From contig CP166130.1 of NCBI GenBank assembly GCA_041228335.1, positions 62,001-126,000 of the forward strand: a stretch of 64,000 nt of DNA, given 5' to 3'. Shown one piece after another: positions 43,652 to 51,845 of the stretch. The translations under genes were made by a program, and so were the position numbers. The notes under the pieces are model-generated. The model was not told the DNA's origin. It did no database searches and was given only the letters and a program-made list of their open reading frames with translations. The stretch is from Alphaproteobacteria bacterium LSUCC0684. Its GTDB lineage: Bacteria; Pseudomonadota; Alphaproteobacteria; Puniceispirillales; UBA1172. The stretch's first letter is position 1; every line of letters starts with the position of its first letter.

Positions 43652-44815
43652 TCAGGATGAGCTCTTTCCCAGGGCGCGGGCGATGGAGTGGATGGCGAGC
43701 TGGGTGTCGACTTTGAACGTGTCGTCAAGAAAATCCGGCCAGGTGGAAAGTTTGACCACCACCATGTCATAGGCAGGCGCAATATAGATCAGTTGGCCAA
43801 ATACCCCAAGACACATGAAAGCTTCGGTGGTCTGATCCTCAATCCAGAACTGGTTGCGGTAGCAGCCATTGGGCAGAAGCCGGCGGCGCTCATCTGAAAA
43901 CAGGCCATGGGGCCCGCGCCTGACATCGGTAATCCAGTCCGAAGGGATGATGCGTTCTCCCTGGCATATCCCGTCATCAAGATAGAGTTGGCCAAAACGT
44001 CCAAAATCCCTGAGGCCTCCGTTAAATCCTCCGCTTGCCAGGCCGTATCCTGCGGGATCAGTCGTGAAATACCCATCTTCTTCGGCACCCATTTTCTGCC
44101 ATAACTCTCTGCTGACGAGTTCATGCAGCGGCATCCCCGAGACATGGATCATGATATGCGCCAGAAGATCGGTTTCAATGGACCGGTATAAAAACGCGCT
44201 GCCATGTTGAGTGTAGGTGTTCTTCAGCGTCAGGATCTGCTCCCACACCGTTTTCGGCCAGATGATATCGAGGCTTGCATCAGGCGGAATAGGGCGCCAT
44301 CCGGATGCAACATCGGTCTTGCCAACATCTGAATCAAGGCGTGTATATTCTTCGCTATAATCTACGCCGGTTGTCATATCCAGAACATGCTGGAGCGTTG
44401 CATCCTTCCATGCGGTATGCTCAAGCACCGGAAGATAAGTCTGAACAAGCGCCGCTGGATCAAGCTCGCCGCGCCCGATCATGATGCCTGCAACTGTAGC
44501 GGTGATGGATTTCGACACCGACTGCATGAGATGCGGCGTCTCCGGTTTCATCCCGTTATGGTAACTCTCATGGATGATCTGCCCGTCGCACATGACAAGA
44601 AATGCGTCCGTGTAACTGTCATCCAGAAACCCACCGATGGTGCGTGTCTCACCACTGCTCGCGGTGAAGGAAACCTTGGTGATATCCTGTTCGGCTCGGG
44701 GCAGAGGCTGGCTCGGGGTGTTGCCGCGCCAGACTTGGGCTGTTGGCATAAACTCCCGGATGCGCTGAAAGCTCCAGCGGTTCCAGGGTGGCCGGTCCCA
44801 TTCCATCCGCGGCAT
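43652..44815 (-). CDS. NylB-like serine hydrolase (6-aminohexanoate-oligomer hydrolase family)
   Basis: The 387-residue protein is a class C beta-lactamase-fold hydrolase that lines up along its length with the 6-aminohexanoate-dimer hydrolase NylB, as I recall it. It has WNRWSFQRIREFMPTA at the N-terminus, TDAFLV, the nucleophile motif SVSK (Ser99, Lys102), GVDYSEEY (Tyr153), the catalytic Tyr210 in FLYRSIETDLLA, and YDMVVVKLSTWPD near the end. There is no signal peptide, so it works in the cytoplasm, unlike true beta-lactamases. Family members act on linear amides and esters. Nylon oligomers are man-made, so the natural substrate must be another short omega-amino amide. It is divergent from a NylA-like gene. 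Confidence 0.82.
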   Translation of the reverse strand: MPRMEWDRPPWNRWSFQRIREFMPTAQVWRGNTPSQPLPRAEQDITKVSFTASSGETRTIGGFLDDSYTDAFLVMCDGQIIHESYHNGMKPETPHLMQSVSKSITATVAGIMIGRGELDPAALVQTYLPVLEHTAWKDATLQHVLDMTTGVDYSEEYTRLDSDVGKTDVASGWRPIPPDASLDIIWPKTVWEQILTLKNTYTQHGSAFLYRSIETDLLAHIMIHVSGMPLHELVSRELWQKMGAEEDGYFTTDPAGYGLASGGFNGGLRDFGRFGQLYLDDGICQGERIIPSDWITDVRRGPHGLFSDERRRLLPNGCYRNQFWIEDQTTEAFMCLGVFGQLIYIAPAYDMVVVKLSTWPDFLDDTFKVDTQLAIHSIARALGKSSS

Positions 44816-44885
44816 TCTGGCAAAGATCTCAGCCGCTGATCCTGCCAGAAGTGATGGGATGCGATCACTGTTTTTATATGATGCT

Positions 44886-44899
44886 GATATTGTAATATC
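44886..44899. promoter_or_regulatory. 14-bp palindrome in the nylB-like/nylA-like divergent spacer
   Basis: GATATT-GT-AATATC is a perfect 6-2-6 inverted repeat in the 181-base AT-rich spacer between the two hydrolase genes. It is a possible operator for the divergent promoters. Its sequence does not match a regulator I recognise. Confidence 0.35.
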
Positions 44900-44931
44900 T
44901 CACGTACCTGTAATAATAAAATTTTGAGCAA

Positions 44932-44946
44932 CACATCTATATATGT
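44932..44946. promoter_or_regulatory. candidate operator shared with the potF-like gene at 46530
   Basis: CACATCTATATATGT lies 50 bases before the NylA-like start. It matches CATATGTATATATGG at 47630-47644, upstream of the second binding-protein gene, at 12 of 15 positions. Both contain inverted arms (ACAT/ATGT here). Shared control of hydrolase and binding protein would explain the split arrangement. Confidence 0.4.
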
Positions 44947-44996
44947 CAACCCAGGATCGGTCAGCCGGTCCTTAACGCCTTTTGAGGAATTTCGCC

Positions 44997-46442
44997 ATGG
45001 ACGAGTTGTTTGAATGTGACGCAATGGAACTTGCTACAAGGATCAGGGCAGGTGATGTGACGCCGGAAGAAATGCTCAACGCAAGTCTCGCGCGTGCCGA
45101 GCGGCTCAATCCATCACTTCAGGCCATCGTTCATATCCAGAAGCAAAAAGCAACAGAGCTTATCGCCAGCACCTCGTTGGACGCTCCGTTATACGGGGTG
45201 CCGACGCTGCTCAAGGATCTGGGGGCTGAGGCAAAGGATTTTCCTTCACATAATGGCTCGAGGCTCTATCGGGACACGGTTTATTCGTACGACTCGTCGA
45301 TCTATACAAGGATTCGTCAGGCCGGGCTTGTTCCTTTCGCTCGTGCCAATTCGCCTGAATTGGGCATTGGTCCTACCAGCGAGGCAGGGGTTTATGGTGA
45401 ACCTACCCGCAACCCCTGGGATACAGGTCATACAAGTGGCGGCTCTTCGGGGGGCTCTGCTGCCGCGGTCGCGGCTGGTATCGTGCCCCTGGCACATGGC
45501 TCGGATGGGGGCGGTTCGGTGCGCATCCCGGCATCAAGTTGCGGGCTTGTCGGCTTCAAGCCTACCCGGGCACGGCTTCCTGATGGCCCGGGGGTCGGCG
45601 AAGGCTGGGCCGGGATGGCGATTGACGGGTTTCTGACAAGATCCTTGCGTGATACAGCCTTGATCCTTGATCAATGCTCAGGGGCTGATCTGGGTGCGCC
45701 GTATCATGCGCCGCCACTCAACGCCGGTTTCATGAAAGCTCTCGAAAACCCGCCGAAAGGGCTCCGGATTGCCATCCTTGAAACTGATTTCATGGGCAAT
45801 CCCGTCGACGGGGAATGTGTTGAGGCTGTCCGGCGTACAGCAAAGATCCTTGAAGATCTGGGCCATCACGTTGATCCATGGGATTCAACCGTGGCAAAAG
45901 ACGTCCGGGACATGATGCTTGCCTGGACAAGAATTGTCGCGGCAGGCACCCTTTTATCTGTCCGCGCGAAAAAACCGATTGATGAGCTGAAACCAGATGA
46001 CGTTGATGGGGTGACCTATGGCGCGGTTCAGCTTGGCAGGGAGGTGAGCGGCGCAGATTATCTGCAATCCATCAATACCGTGCATGCCTTTGGCCGCAGG
46101 ATGGCCGCCCTGTTTGAGGATTTCGATGTGCTGCTCAGCCCCACGCTGGCTGAACCACCGGCGCGGATTGGCCGTTTCAAGCCAGTGAATACGGATTTCA
46201 TGGATTATCGCAACGGGCCGAACGGGGTATTTGCCTATTCGCCGTATACGGCTGTTTTCAATGCATCCGGCCAGCCTGCCATCTCGTTGCCCCTGCATTG
46301 GACAGGAGAGGATCTGCCTGTGGGGGTTCATTTTGCCGCAGCATTTGGCGAGGATGAGCTGCTGATGGGGCTCTCCCGGCAACTGGAACTGGCCATGCCA
46401 TGGCAGAAGAAGCAGCTTTCGCTTATACGCCGCCTGCACTAA
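44997..46442 (+). CDS. NylA-like amidase (6-aminohexanoate-cyclic-dimer hydrolase family)
   Basis: The 481-residue amidase-signature enzyme has the catalytic lysine (Lys73 in VPTLLKDLG), the serine loop TSGGSSGGSAAAVAAG (Ser150/151) and the nucleophile Ser174 in HGSDGGGSVRIPASSCG. The C-terminal FNASGQPAISLPL and LSRQLELAMPWQKK segments are close to those I recall for NylA, which opens the cyclic dimer of 6-aminohexanoate. The start at 44997 follows GAGGA; a TTG 15 bases earlier is also open. It is divergent from the NylB-like gene and converges on the binding-protein gene of the same importer set. The natural substrate is unknown. A cyclic or linear omega-amino amide is the obvious guess. 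Confidence 0.85.
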   Translation: MDELFECDAMELATRIRAGDVTPEEMLNASLARAERLNPSLQAIVHIQKQKATELIASTSLDAPLYGVPTLLKDLGAEAKDFPSHNGSRLYRDTVYSYDSSIYTRIRQAGLVPFARANSPELGIGPTSEAGVYGEPTRNPWDTGHTSGGSSGGSAAAVAAGIVPLAHGSDGGGSVRIPASSCGLVGFKPTRARLPDGPGVGEGWAGMAIDGFLTRSLRDTALILDQCSGADLGAPYHAPPLNAGFMKALENPPKGLRIAILETDFMGNPVDGECVEAVRRTAKILEDLGHHVDPWDSTVAKDVRDMMLAWTRIVAAGTLLSVRAKKPIDELKPDDVDGVTYGAVQLGREVSGADYLQSINTVHAFGRRMAALFEDFDVLLSPTLAEPPARIGRFKPVNTDFMDYRNGPNGVFAYSPYTAVFNASGQPAISLPLHWTGEDLPVGVHFAAAFGEDELLMGLSRQLELAMPWQKKQLSLIRRLH

Positions 46443-46451
46443 CCGCCAGAC

Positions 46452-46485
46452 AAAAAAATAGAGGCAAAGAAACCTTGCCTCTATT
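46452..46485 (-). terminator. intrinsic terminator after the second binding-protein gene
   Basis: AATAGAGGCAA (46457-46467) and TTGCCTCTATT (46475-46485) form a perfect 11-base stem with a seven-base loop. On the minus strand it is followed by a run of T residues (A run 46452-46458 on the plus strand), so it ends transcription of the binding-protein gene. Confidence 0.85.
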
Positions 46486-46529
46486 CATGATGTTTAAAGA
46501 TCACGCTCTGTGGTGATCAGGCAGTTGGT

Positions 46530-47564
46530 TTACTTCTGCAACTCTGTCCAGATGGCCGAATACATTTCGGTAACTTCGGGTGAACATGTCTTTGAAAAGA
46601 AACCGTTGGGGATATGCTCTGCGGCAATCTCAACTTCAGGCGCACCTTTCATGTCGTCCGGCATGAAGGGCTCGGACCCTTTGATGCCGTTTGCGTAGCG
46701 CGCAAAAGCCGATGCCAGAGCGGCATTCTCCGGCTCCATCAGAAAGTTCTGGAAGAGCTTTGCGTTTTCGACATTCTTGGCATCTTTAAGAACAACCACC
46801 GCATCCATCCACATGGGATAGCCTTCTCTCGGATACCCGAAGCGGACATCGGCGTTCTTCTCCCGGGCGCGGAATGCCGCCCCGTTCCAGTAAAGTGAGG
46901 CACCCAGGTCACGGCCGGCAAATTTCTCGATGACACCATAGTCCATGGAGAGCCAATGCGGCTTGGCTTTGATCAGGACATCGCGCGCCTTTTTCAGGGC
47001 ACCCTTGTCGCTGGTGCAGGGATCACCGCCTGTATATTTGAGCGCGGCGTCAATCAGATCTTTCATTTCAGGTGCAACATTGATCTTGCCGGAAAGGGCT
47101 TCTGGCGGGTCAAACACCATGGACCAGCTGTTGATATCACCATTATAAAGAGAGGTATCGACGATCACGCCGACCGTTCCCCACTGATACGGTACCGAAT
47201 AGCGATGGCCGGGGTCCCATTCGGGACTCTTAAATTCATCGCGCACATTTTGATAATTGGACATTCCGCTGGGGTTTGTTTCCAGCAGCAGCCCTTCGCT
47301 GATCCAGATCGGCATGTAACTGGCCGACGGAACCGCCATATCAAAGCCATGGGCGCCGGCGCGAATCTTGGCAAGCGCCGTGTCGTTTGAGTCATAGTCG
47401 GTAATGGTGACTTTGACGTCGTAGGTTTCTTCAAACTTCTTGATCAGCTCCGGGCTGGTGTAGTTCCCCCAGTTGAAAATATTCAACTCTCCAGCGGCGT
47501 GAACATGTGTTGCTGAAAAAGCAAAAGCACCTGCCACAAGAGCCAAAAACCGTTTTTTGAACAT
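46530..47564 (-). CDS. polyamine-type ABC transporter substrate-binding protein (second system)
   Basis: The 344-residue periplasmic protein has a signal peptide (KKRFLALVAGAFAFSATHVHA, cut near residue 23) and the PotD/PotF fold: LNIFNWGNYTSPELIKKF, YDVKVTITDYDSNDTALAK and FDMAVPSASYMPIW. It is the likely partner of the ATPase and permeases encoded at 40715-43567. The start at 47564 has GGAGG a few bases upstream. It has its own promoter region (with the shared palindrome motif) and its own terminator, so it can be expressed alone at a high level. Confidence 0.91.
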   Translation of the reverse strand: MFKKRFLALVAGAFAFSATHVHAAGELNIFNWGNYTSPELIKKFEETYDVKVTITDYDSNDTALAKIRAGAHGFDMAVPSASYMPIWISEGLLLETNPSGMSNYQNVRDEFKSPEWDPGHRYSVPYQWGTVGVIVDTSLYNGDINSWSMVFDPPEALSGKINVAPEMKDLIDAALKYTGGDPCTSDKGALKKARDVLIKAKPHWLSMDYGVIEKFAGRDLGASLYWNGAAFRAREKNADVRFGYPREGYPMWMDAVVVLKDAKNVENAKLFQNFLMEPENAALASAFARYANGIKGSEPFMPDDMKGAPEVEIAAEHIPNGFFSKTCSPEVTEMYSAIWTELQK

Positions 47565-47629
47565 AATCTCCTCCAGTGATGGGTGGCCCATCTTTCATTG
47601 TATTTAGTTCAGCTTAATTCAAATGAGCG

Positions 47630-47644
47630 CATATGTATATATGG
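47630..47644. promoter_or_regulatory. candidate operator upstream of the second binding-protein gene
   Basis: CATATGTATATATGG contains a perfect CATAT-GTAT-ATATG inverted repeat 66 bases upstream of the binding-protein start. It matches the site at 44932-44946 at 12 of 15 positions. The remaining spacer to 47726 shows nothing else recognisable. Confidence 0.4.
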
Positions 47645-47726
47645 ATGAAATACACATGTTCCAAATCTTCCGGGCATATCGATCAGGTTTCGATGAAGTG
47701 AACACGTTCAAAACAGGCAACACTTG

Positions 47727-47764
47727 AACCTCTGTTGGATCACCGGATCAACAAAGAGGTTTTT
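47727..47764 (+). terminator. possible terminator on the plus strand without an obvious gene
   Basis: AACCTCT pairs with AGAGGTT around an imperfect inner stem (GTT with AAC, GATC with GATC), with small bulges. The structure is followed by TTTT and then G and C residues. It points away from the binding-protein gene and faces the end of the DUF3108 gene. No plus-strand gene precedes it. It could end a short divergent transcript. Confidence 0.35.
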
Positions 47765-47793
47765 GCCCCCGGTTTCTTGTGCCCCGATCTTTG

Positions 47794-48585
47794 CTACATA
47801 ACCAGCCTTGTAATGAGGCTTCCCAGAATTGTTTTGATTTCTATTCTGACAGGTAAAATCTGATCATCGACAGCACCAAGAAAAACGATCACATCATCTT
47901 TTTTAGGGTCTTTTTTGCGCCAGCGAGATTTCAGGCGATGGCCGCCGGTCGGCTTGCTGACGACACCGCATTTCCAGACATTGCCGCTGAAAGCTGATGG
48001 ACGATCGGCTTTGATATGGTCTTTCCCGAGATCATACAAGGTCAGTTGGCTGGTTCTAAGACCATCATAAATCTGATATGTGCCGCCGCATTTGTCGTCC
48101 CGGTCGATGGTAGCAAGCGATCTGAGCATGGCTGTTAGTGGATCAATCGAATTGGTAAGGAATTCATTTTCTATCGGGTGCACTTCATTGAGATCCAGTT
48201 CAGGGTTTCTGGTTGTGCTGATCATTTCTGCTGCTGCATTCCAGCGGGCATTAGCTTGTCTGGTTTTCCCTTTGCGCGAGCTCCGGATGTCGATCATTTC
48301 AGGGAAGAATTCATTATTCCTGATGGTGCCCTTTGCATAGGTTAATCCCCTGAATTTCCTGAAGGTTGAAAGCGCGCCCAGTGATCTGGCCTTGCCGGTC
48401 ATTTCAAAGGAAGTTCGGGTGAAGATCCAGTTTGCTTCCATTTCTGCAATATCGAGATTGCCCCACTGAATTTGATATTTCACATCAAGTCTTCGCTCAC
48501 CAGCGATGGCCGGATACGACAACCACATCACCAGCAGGGCTATAATCACCCCCCGAAAAGAAATGGATTTCAGTTGCTGATACAT
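47794..48585 (-). CDS. DUF3108 domain protein, exported
   Basis: The 263-residue protein starts with a signal peptide or anchor (FRGVIIALLVMWLSYPAIA) and continues as a DUF3108-type periplasmic protein: YQIQWGNLDIAEMEANWIF, GKARSLGALSTFRKFRGLTYAKG, and NSIDPLTAMLRSLATID near residue 145. Functions in this family are unknown; the fold may bind lipid or act at the envelope. Its first 16 bases overlap the end of the SUMF1-like gene, so the two are cotranscribed. I cannot assign a role beyond the pairing. Confidence 0.8.
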   Translation of the reverse strand: MYQQLKSISFRGVIIALLVMWLSYPAIAGERRLDVKYQIQWGNLDIAEMEANWIFTRTSFEMTGKARSLGALSTFRKFRGLTYAKGTIRNNEFFPEMIDIRSSRKGKTRQANARWNAAAEMISTTRNPELDLNEVHPIENEFLTNSIDPLTAMLRSLATIDRDDKCGGTYQIYDGLRTSQLTLYDLGKDHIKADRPSAFSGNVWKCGVVSKPTGGHRLKSRWRKKDPKKDDVIVFLGAVDDQILPVRIEIKTILGSLITRLVM

Positions 48586-49286
48586 CTGAAACCTATATAG
48601 ACCACGGCCATGTCTCTTGGTTTGGTGGCATTATAATCAGCTTTCATCTGGCGATCCCCATACCACCACGATCCCCCCATGGTGGCCTGATGGGTGTCAT
48701 CGTCGATGGTTGCCCATTCCCAGACATTCGCCCCCATATCATAAAGACCGTTGACCCCTGCCGTTGTTGAGCCAGCCCTTGCGTGGCCATATCCGCGATC
48801 AAGGTGGATGGAATAATCCGTCTTATCATATGGATTTCCGGTCATGGAGCCGCAATCTGCAAGGCAATTCGCTCCTTCGGGGCTTTTTCCGGTCGGGTAG
48901 GGATAGGTTGTGCCTGCCTGAAAAGGCGCGGCAGGTTTCTCCCGCATCTCGGTATAGCCAAAGCGGATCCATTCATCGCGACTTGGCAGACGCTTGCCAA
49001 GCCACTGACAATAGGCCTGGGCTTCATCATAGGTTAGGTGAACGGCTGGCTCATCCGGATGACTTTGGACACCATAAGGTGTTTGCCAATTCCAGCCGGG
49101 CTTTGTGGTCCATCCATCTTCATAAACCATTCCGCCGGTCTTTTCCGCTTTGGTTATCTTGCCTGTAGCTTCGACATATCTTGAAAACTGGCCGATCGTG
49201 ACTTCGGTTTTGTCCAAGGGGATTTCCTCGCTCCCCCATGCCGGTGAAGCCATCAGAACAACAACAAGAATGACCTTTGGATACAT
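48570..49286 (-). CDS. SUMF1/formylglycine-generating-enzyme-like exported protein
   Basis: From the ATG at 49286 the product has 238 residues with a signal peptide (YPKVILVVVLMASPAWG). The mature part is a FGE-sulfatase (SUMF1) fold: EIPLDKTEVTIGQFSRYVEATG, EPAVHLTYDEAQAYCQWLGKRLPS, GLYDMGANVWEWA, MGGSWW and the terminal IGFRCIS. The paired copper-binding cysteines of true formylglycine generators are not evident and no sulfatase gene is near. NirV of denitrifiers is a similar exported SUMF1-like protein, so a role linked to low-oxygen respiration is possible but unproven. It follows the cco genes on the same strand. Confidence 0.85.
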   Translation of the reverse strand: MYPKVILVVVLMASPAWGSEEIPLDKTEVTIGQFSRYVEATGKITKAEKTGGMVYEDGWTTKPGWNWQTPYGVQSHPDEPAVHLTYDEAQAYCQWLGKRLPSRDEWIRFGYTEMREKPAAPFQAGTTYPYPTGKSPEGANCLADCGSMTGNPYDKTDYSIHLDRGYGHARAGSTTAGVNGLYDMGANVWEWATIDDDTHQATMGGSWWYGDRQMKADYNATKPRDMAVVYIGFRCISN

Positions 49287-49374
49287 CATGATCCGCGATT
49301 GAAAACTGGATGAATTTATCCTGATGCTAGAATGCTGAAAAGCAATTGGCAATCGTCAGCTTATGACCTTGAAA

Positions 49375-49392
49375 CCATCATGCAAATGATGG
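49375..49392 (-). terminator. weak hairpin terminator after ccoS
   Basis: CCATCAT and ATGATGG form a seven-base stem with a four-base loop in the 169-base gap between ccoS and the SUMF1-like gene. On the minus strand only a short T-run (TTTC) follows, so termination would be partial. Confidence 0.4.
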
Positions 49393-49455
49393 ATACAGAG
49401 AAATGGGGATATCAAGTGGCGGGGGGTAGTCAACGCGATATTTCGCTTGAAAAAG

Positions 49456-49632
49456 TCAGGTATCTTCCAGCCTGTCATCACCTGGCGCCTCATCAAATCT
49501 TGGGTCAAGGATACGGTGGGCTTCGCCTTCGGGATCATCGTATTGATTATCCCTGACAGACCAGACAAAAGCGGCAAGCCCAAACAGGCCCAGCAACAGG
49601 GACAGAGGGATCAGCGTCAGAAGAACTGTCAT
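49456..49632 (-). CDS. ccoS: CcoS, cbb3 oxidase assembly membrane protein
   Basis: The 58-residue protein begins with a single membrane helix (LLTLIPLSLLLGLFGLAAF), followed by VWSVRDNQYDDPEGEAHRI, the conserved part of CcoS/FixS. CcoS is needed with the copper ATPase CcoI to put cofactors into the CcoN subunit. The ATG shares one base with the ccoI stop (TGATG), so it is translationally coupled. This short gene is easy to miss because it is below usual length limits. Confidence 0.93.
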   Translation of the reverse strand: MTVLLTLIPLSLLLGLFGLAAFVWSVRDNQYDDPEGEAHRILDPRFDEAPGDDRLEDT

Positions 49633-51845
49633 CAGCCCGCCTCCCCGGATCCTTGTTGAGATGGAAATGCTCCGCGGGACCCAAGCCCCGGCCTTACGGC
49701 ATTCAGCACCACGGTGATTGATGATGCGGACATGGCGATGGCCGCCAGCAGAGGTGTCGCCAATCCAGCAAAGGCCAGCGGCAGGGCAATCAGGTTGTAG
49801 AGCGCGGCGGCGCTGAAATTTTGGAGGATCCGCCGTCTGGCATTTTTGGCAACATCAAGCATATACGGGAGCGCCTTCAAATGCCCCCCAAGAAGGACGA
49901 CATCCGCGGTGGCGCGCGCGGCATCAAGCGCCGATGCCGGCGCCACCGCTGCATCAGCCGTCGCCATGGCCCCTGTATCATTAAGCCCGTCGCCCACCAT
50001 CAGTACCGATGCGCCACCAGCTTTCATCCTCTTGATGAAATCCTGCTTTTCCAAAGGTGTCATGCCTGCATGATGCGAGGTAAAGCCAAGCCGGGCAGCC
50101 ATGGCAGACGCCGCGTGTTCATTATCGCCGGTCAGAAGGATGCGCGTGATCCCGGCTTCATCAAGTCGATCCAGCATGGCCGTGACATCGGGCCGGATTT
50201 CCTCGGCAAAATCCAGCCACCTGATCGCACCCCGGCCAATCCGGAACCCAAGACGTCGATCCCATGTATCCGTTTCCCTTTTGCCGCTGATCCATTCAGG
50301 CCGACCCAATTTGACAATTTTACCGTCAACCTTGGCCACCATGCCGCAACCCGGCACTTCGGTAATGGACGAAGGGTCAAGCCTCGCACCTCCGGCCGGA
50401 GGCAGGGCATCAGTAATGGCAATGGCAAGTGGATGCCTTGATGCAGAAGCCAATTCAAGGAGCAGGTCCCGTTCGGCATCCCCCCATCCATCAAGGCTTT
50501 CGGGCCTGAATTTGCCATTGGTCAAGGTGCCTGTCTTATCAAAGATCACCGTATCAATTTCAGCCAGCCGTTCCAGCGCTGATGCGTTTTTGAGCAAAAC
50601 TCCATGGGCAAACAGCTGCCCGCTTGCCGCGGTAACCATCGCCGGCACCGCAAGCCCCAATGCACAGGGGCAGGTGATGATCAGCACTGCAATCGCAATC
50701 GTCAATGCATGATATGCATCGCCAGTTGCCCACATCCAGAAAGCGAAAGCTGCCAGCGCCAGTATATGCACAAGCGGGGCATAAATCGACGCGGCACGAT
50801 CAGCAAGGGAACTGTAGCGGTGGCGGCCGCGTTCGGCTATGTCCACCAGATCGATAAACCGGCTTAGAAAACTGTCCTTGCTGGATTTTGTGACCCTGAT
50901 CTCCAGCAGGCCATTCAGGCAGGTCTCCCCGGCAAAGACCTCTCTGCCCGGAGCAAGGGAAAGGGGCACGGCTTCGCCTGTCAACAGGGATCGGTCTACA
51001 TCCGCCTTTCCCTTGATGATTACTCCATCGGCCGGTATACGCTCACCGGGCCGGGTAACGATCACCATGCCGGGGGCCAGGGCTGAAACGGCAATTTCAA
51101 TGATCTTGCCGTCTTTCCTCTGATAAGCGATCGGCGTTTGCATTCGCACCAATTGGGCGGCGGCAGAACGGGCTTTCTGCCGGGCTTTGAGATCAAGGTA
51201 ACGTCCTGCCAGCAGAAAGAAGGTAAGCGACAATGCCGCATCGAAATAGGCATGGGCACCTCCCGTCAGGGATTCATAAAGCGACATCATCGCGGCCAGC
51301 ACAATGGCCAGTGAAATCGGTACATCCATATTGAGCCGGGCCGTCCGAAGGGCACGGAAGGCATTAGCCAGAAATGGCTGGGCAGAATAGACCAGTATAG
51401 GCAAGCTTATCAGCGCCGAGACCAGATGCAGGAACTGCCGGGTCGCTGCATCTGCTCCGGACCAGACCGAGACCGACAGAAGCATGACATTCATCATCCC
51501 GAAACCCGCCACGGCAAGCCTTTTCAGCATCGCATCCGCTGGCCCCGGGTTGTCAGCTTGCAGTTGCGCAGGATCAATGGCATCGGCGTCAAAACCAATG
51601 GCGGCCATGGCCTTGATCAGATCTGAGACAGCAATGTCATCCCTTGCCATTACCCGCAATTCCTTGCGCGACAAGTTCACCCGGGCCGAAGCAACCCCGG
51701 CAAGCGCGTTCATATGCTGTTCGATTTTCCCGATACAACCGGCGCAATGCATCGATGGCACATGAAGGATATGTGGTTGCAGCGGCGTCTCCCTGACCTC
51801 GTCCAAGGGTGGATATCCTGCCATGGTGGATGGCTTTGCCGTCAT
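49632..51845 (-). CDS. ccoI: CcoI/FixI, copper-transporting P1B-type ATPase
   Basis: The 737-residue membrane ATPase supplies copper for assembly of the cbb3 oxidase. It has an N-terminal heavy-metal-associated domain with SMHCAGCIGKIEQHM (CxxC at about residues 33-36), membrane helices, the transport motif CPCALGLAVPAMV, the phosphorylation site FDKTGTLTNG, and the hinge region MVGDGLNDTGAMATADAAV. Its start overlaps the ccoH stop by four bases. The order ccoNOQP-ccoG-ccoH-ccoI-ccoS is the usual one in proteobacteria. Confidence 0.95.
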   Translation of the reverse strand: MTAKPSTMAGYPPLDEVRETPLQPHILHVPSMHCAGCIGKIEQHMNALAGVASARVNLSRKELRVMARDDIAVSDLIKAMAAIGFDADAIDPAQLQADNPGPADAMLKRLAVAGFGMMNVMLLSVSVWSGADAATRQFLHLVSALISLPILVYSAQPFLANAFRALRTARLNMDVPISLAIVLAAMMSLYESLTGGAHAYFDAALSLTFFLLAGRYLDLKARQKARSAAAQLVRMQTPIAYQRKDGKIIEIAVSALAPGMVIVTRPGERIPADGVIIKGKADVDRSLLTGEAVPLSLAPGREVFAGETCLNGLLEIRVTKSSKDSFLSRFIDLVDIAERGRHRYSSLADRAASIYAPLVHILALAAFAFWMWATGDAYHALTIAIAVLIITCPCALGLAVPAMVTAASGQLFAHGVLLKNASALERLAEIDTVIFDKTGTLTNGKFRPESLDGWGDAERDLLLELASASRHPLAIAITDALPPAGGARLDPSSITEVPGCGMVAKVDGKIVKLGRPEWISGKRETDTWDRRLGFRIGRGAIRWLDFAEEIRPDVTAMLDRLDEAGITRILLTGDNEHAASAMAARLGFTSHHAGMTPLEKQDFIKRMKAGGASVLMVGDGLNDTGAMATADAAVAPASALDAARATADVVLLGGHLKALPYMLDVAKNARRRILQNFSAAALYNLIALPLAFAGLATPLLAAIAMSASSITVVLNAVRPGLGSRGAFPSQQGSGEAG

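Noticed and set aside
43652-44815. Calling the serine hydrolase a beta-lactamase resistance gene
   Set aside because: There is no signal peptide, the class C KTG motif is not seen, and the protein follows NylB from end to end.
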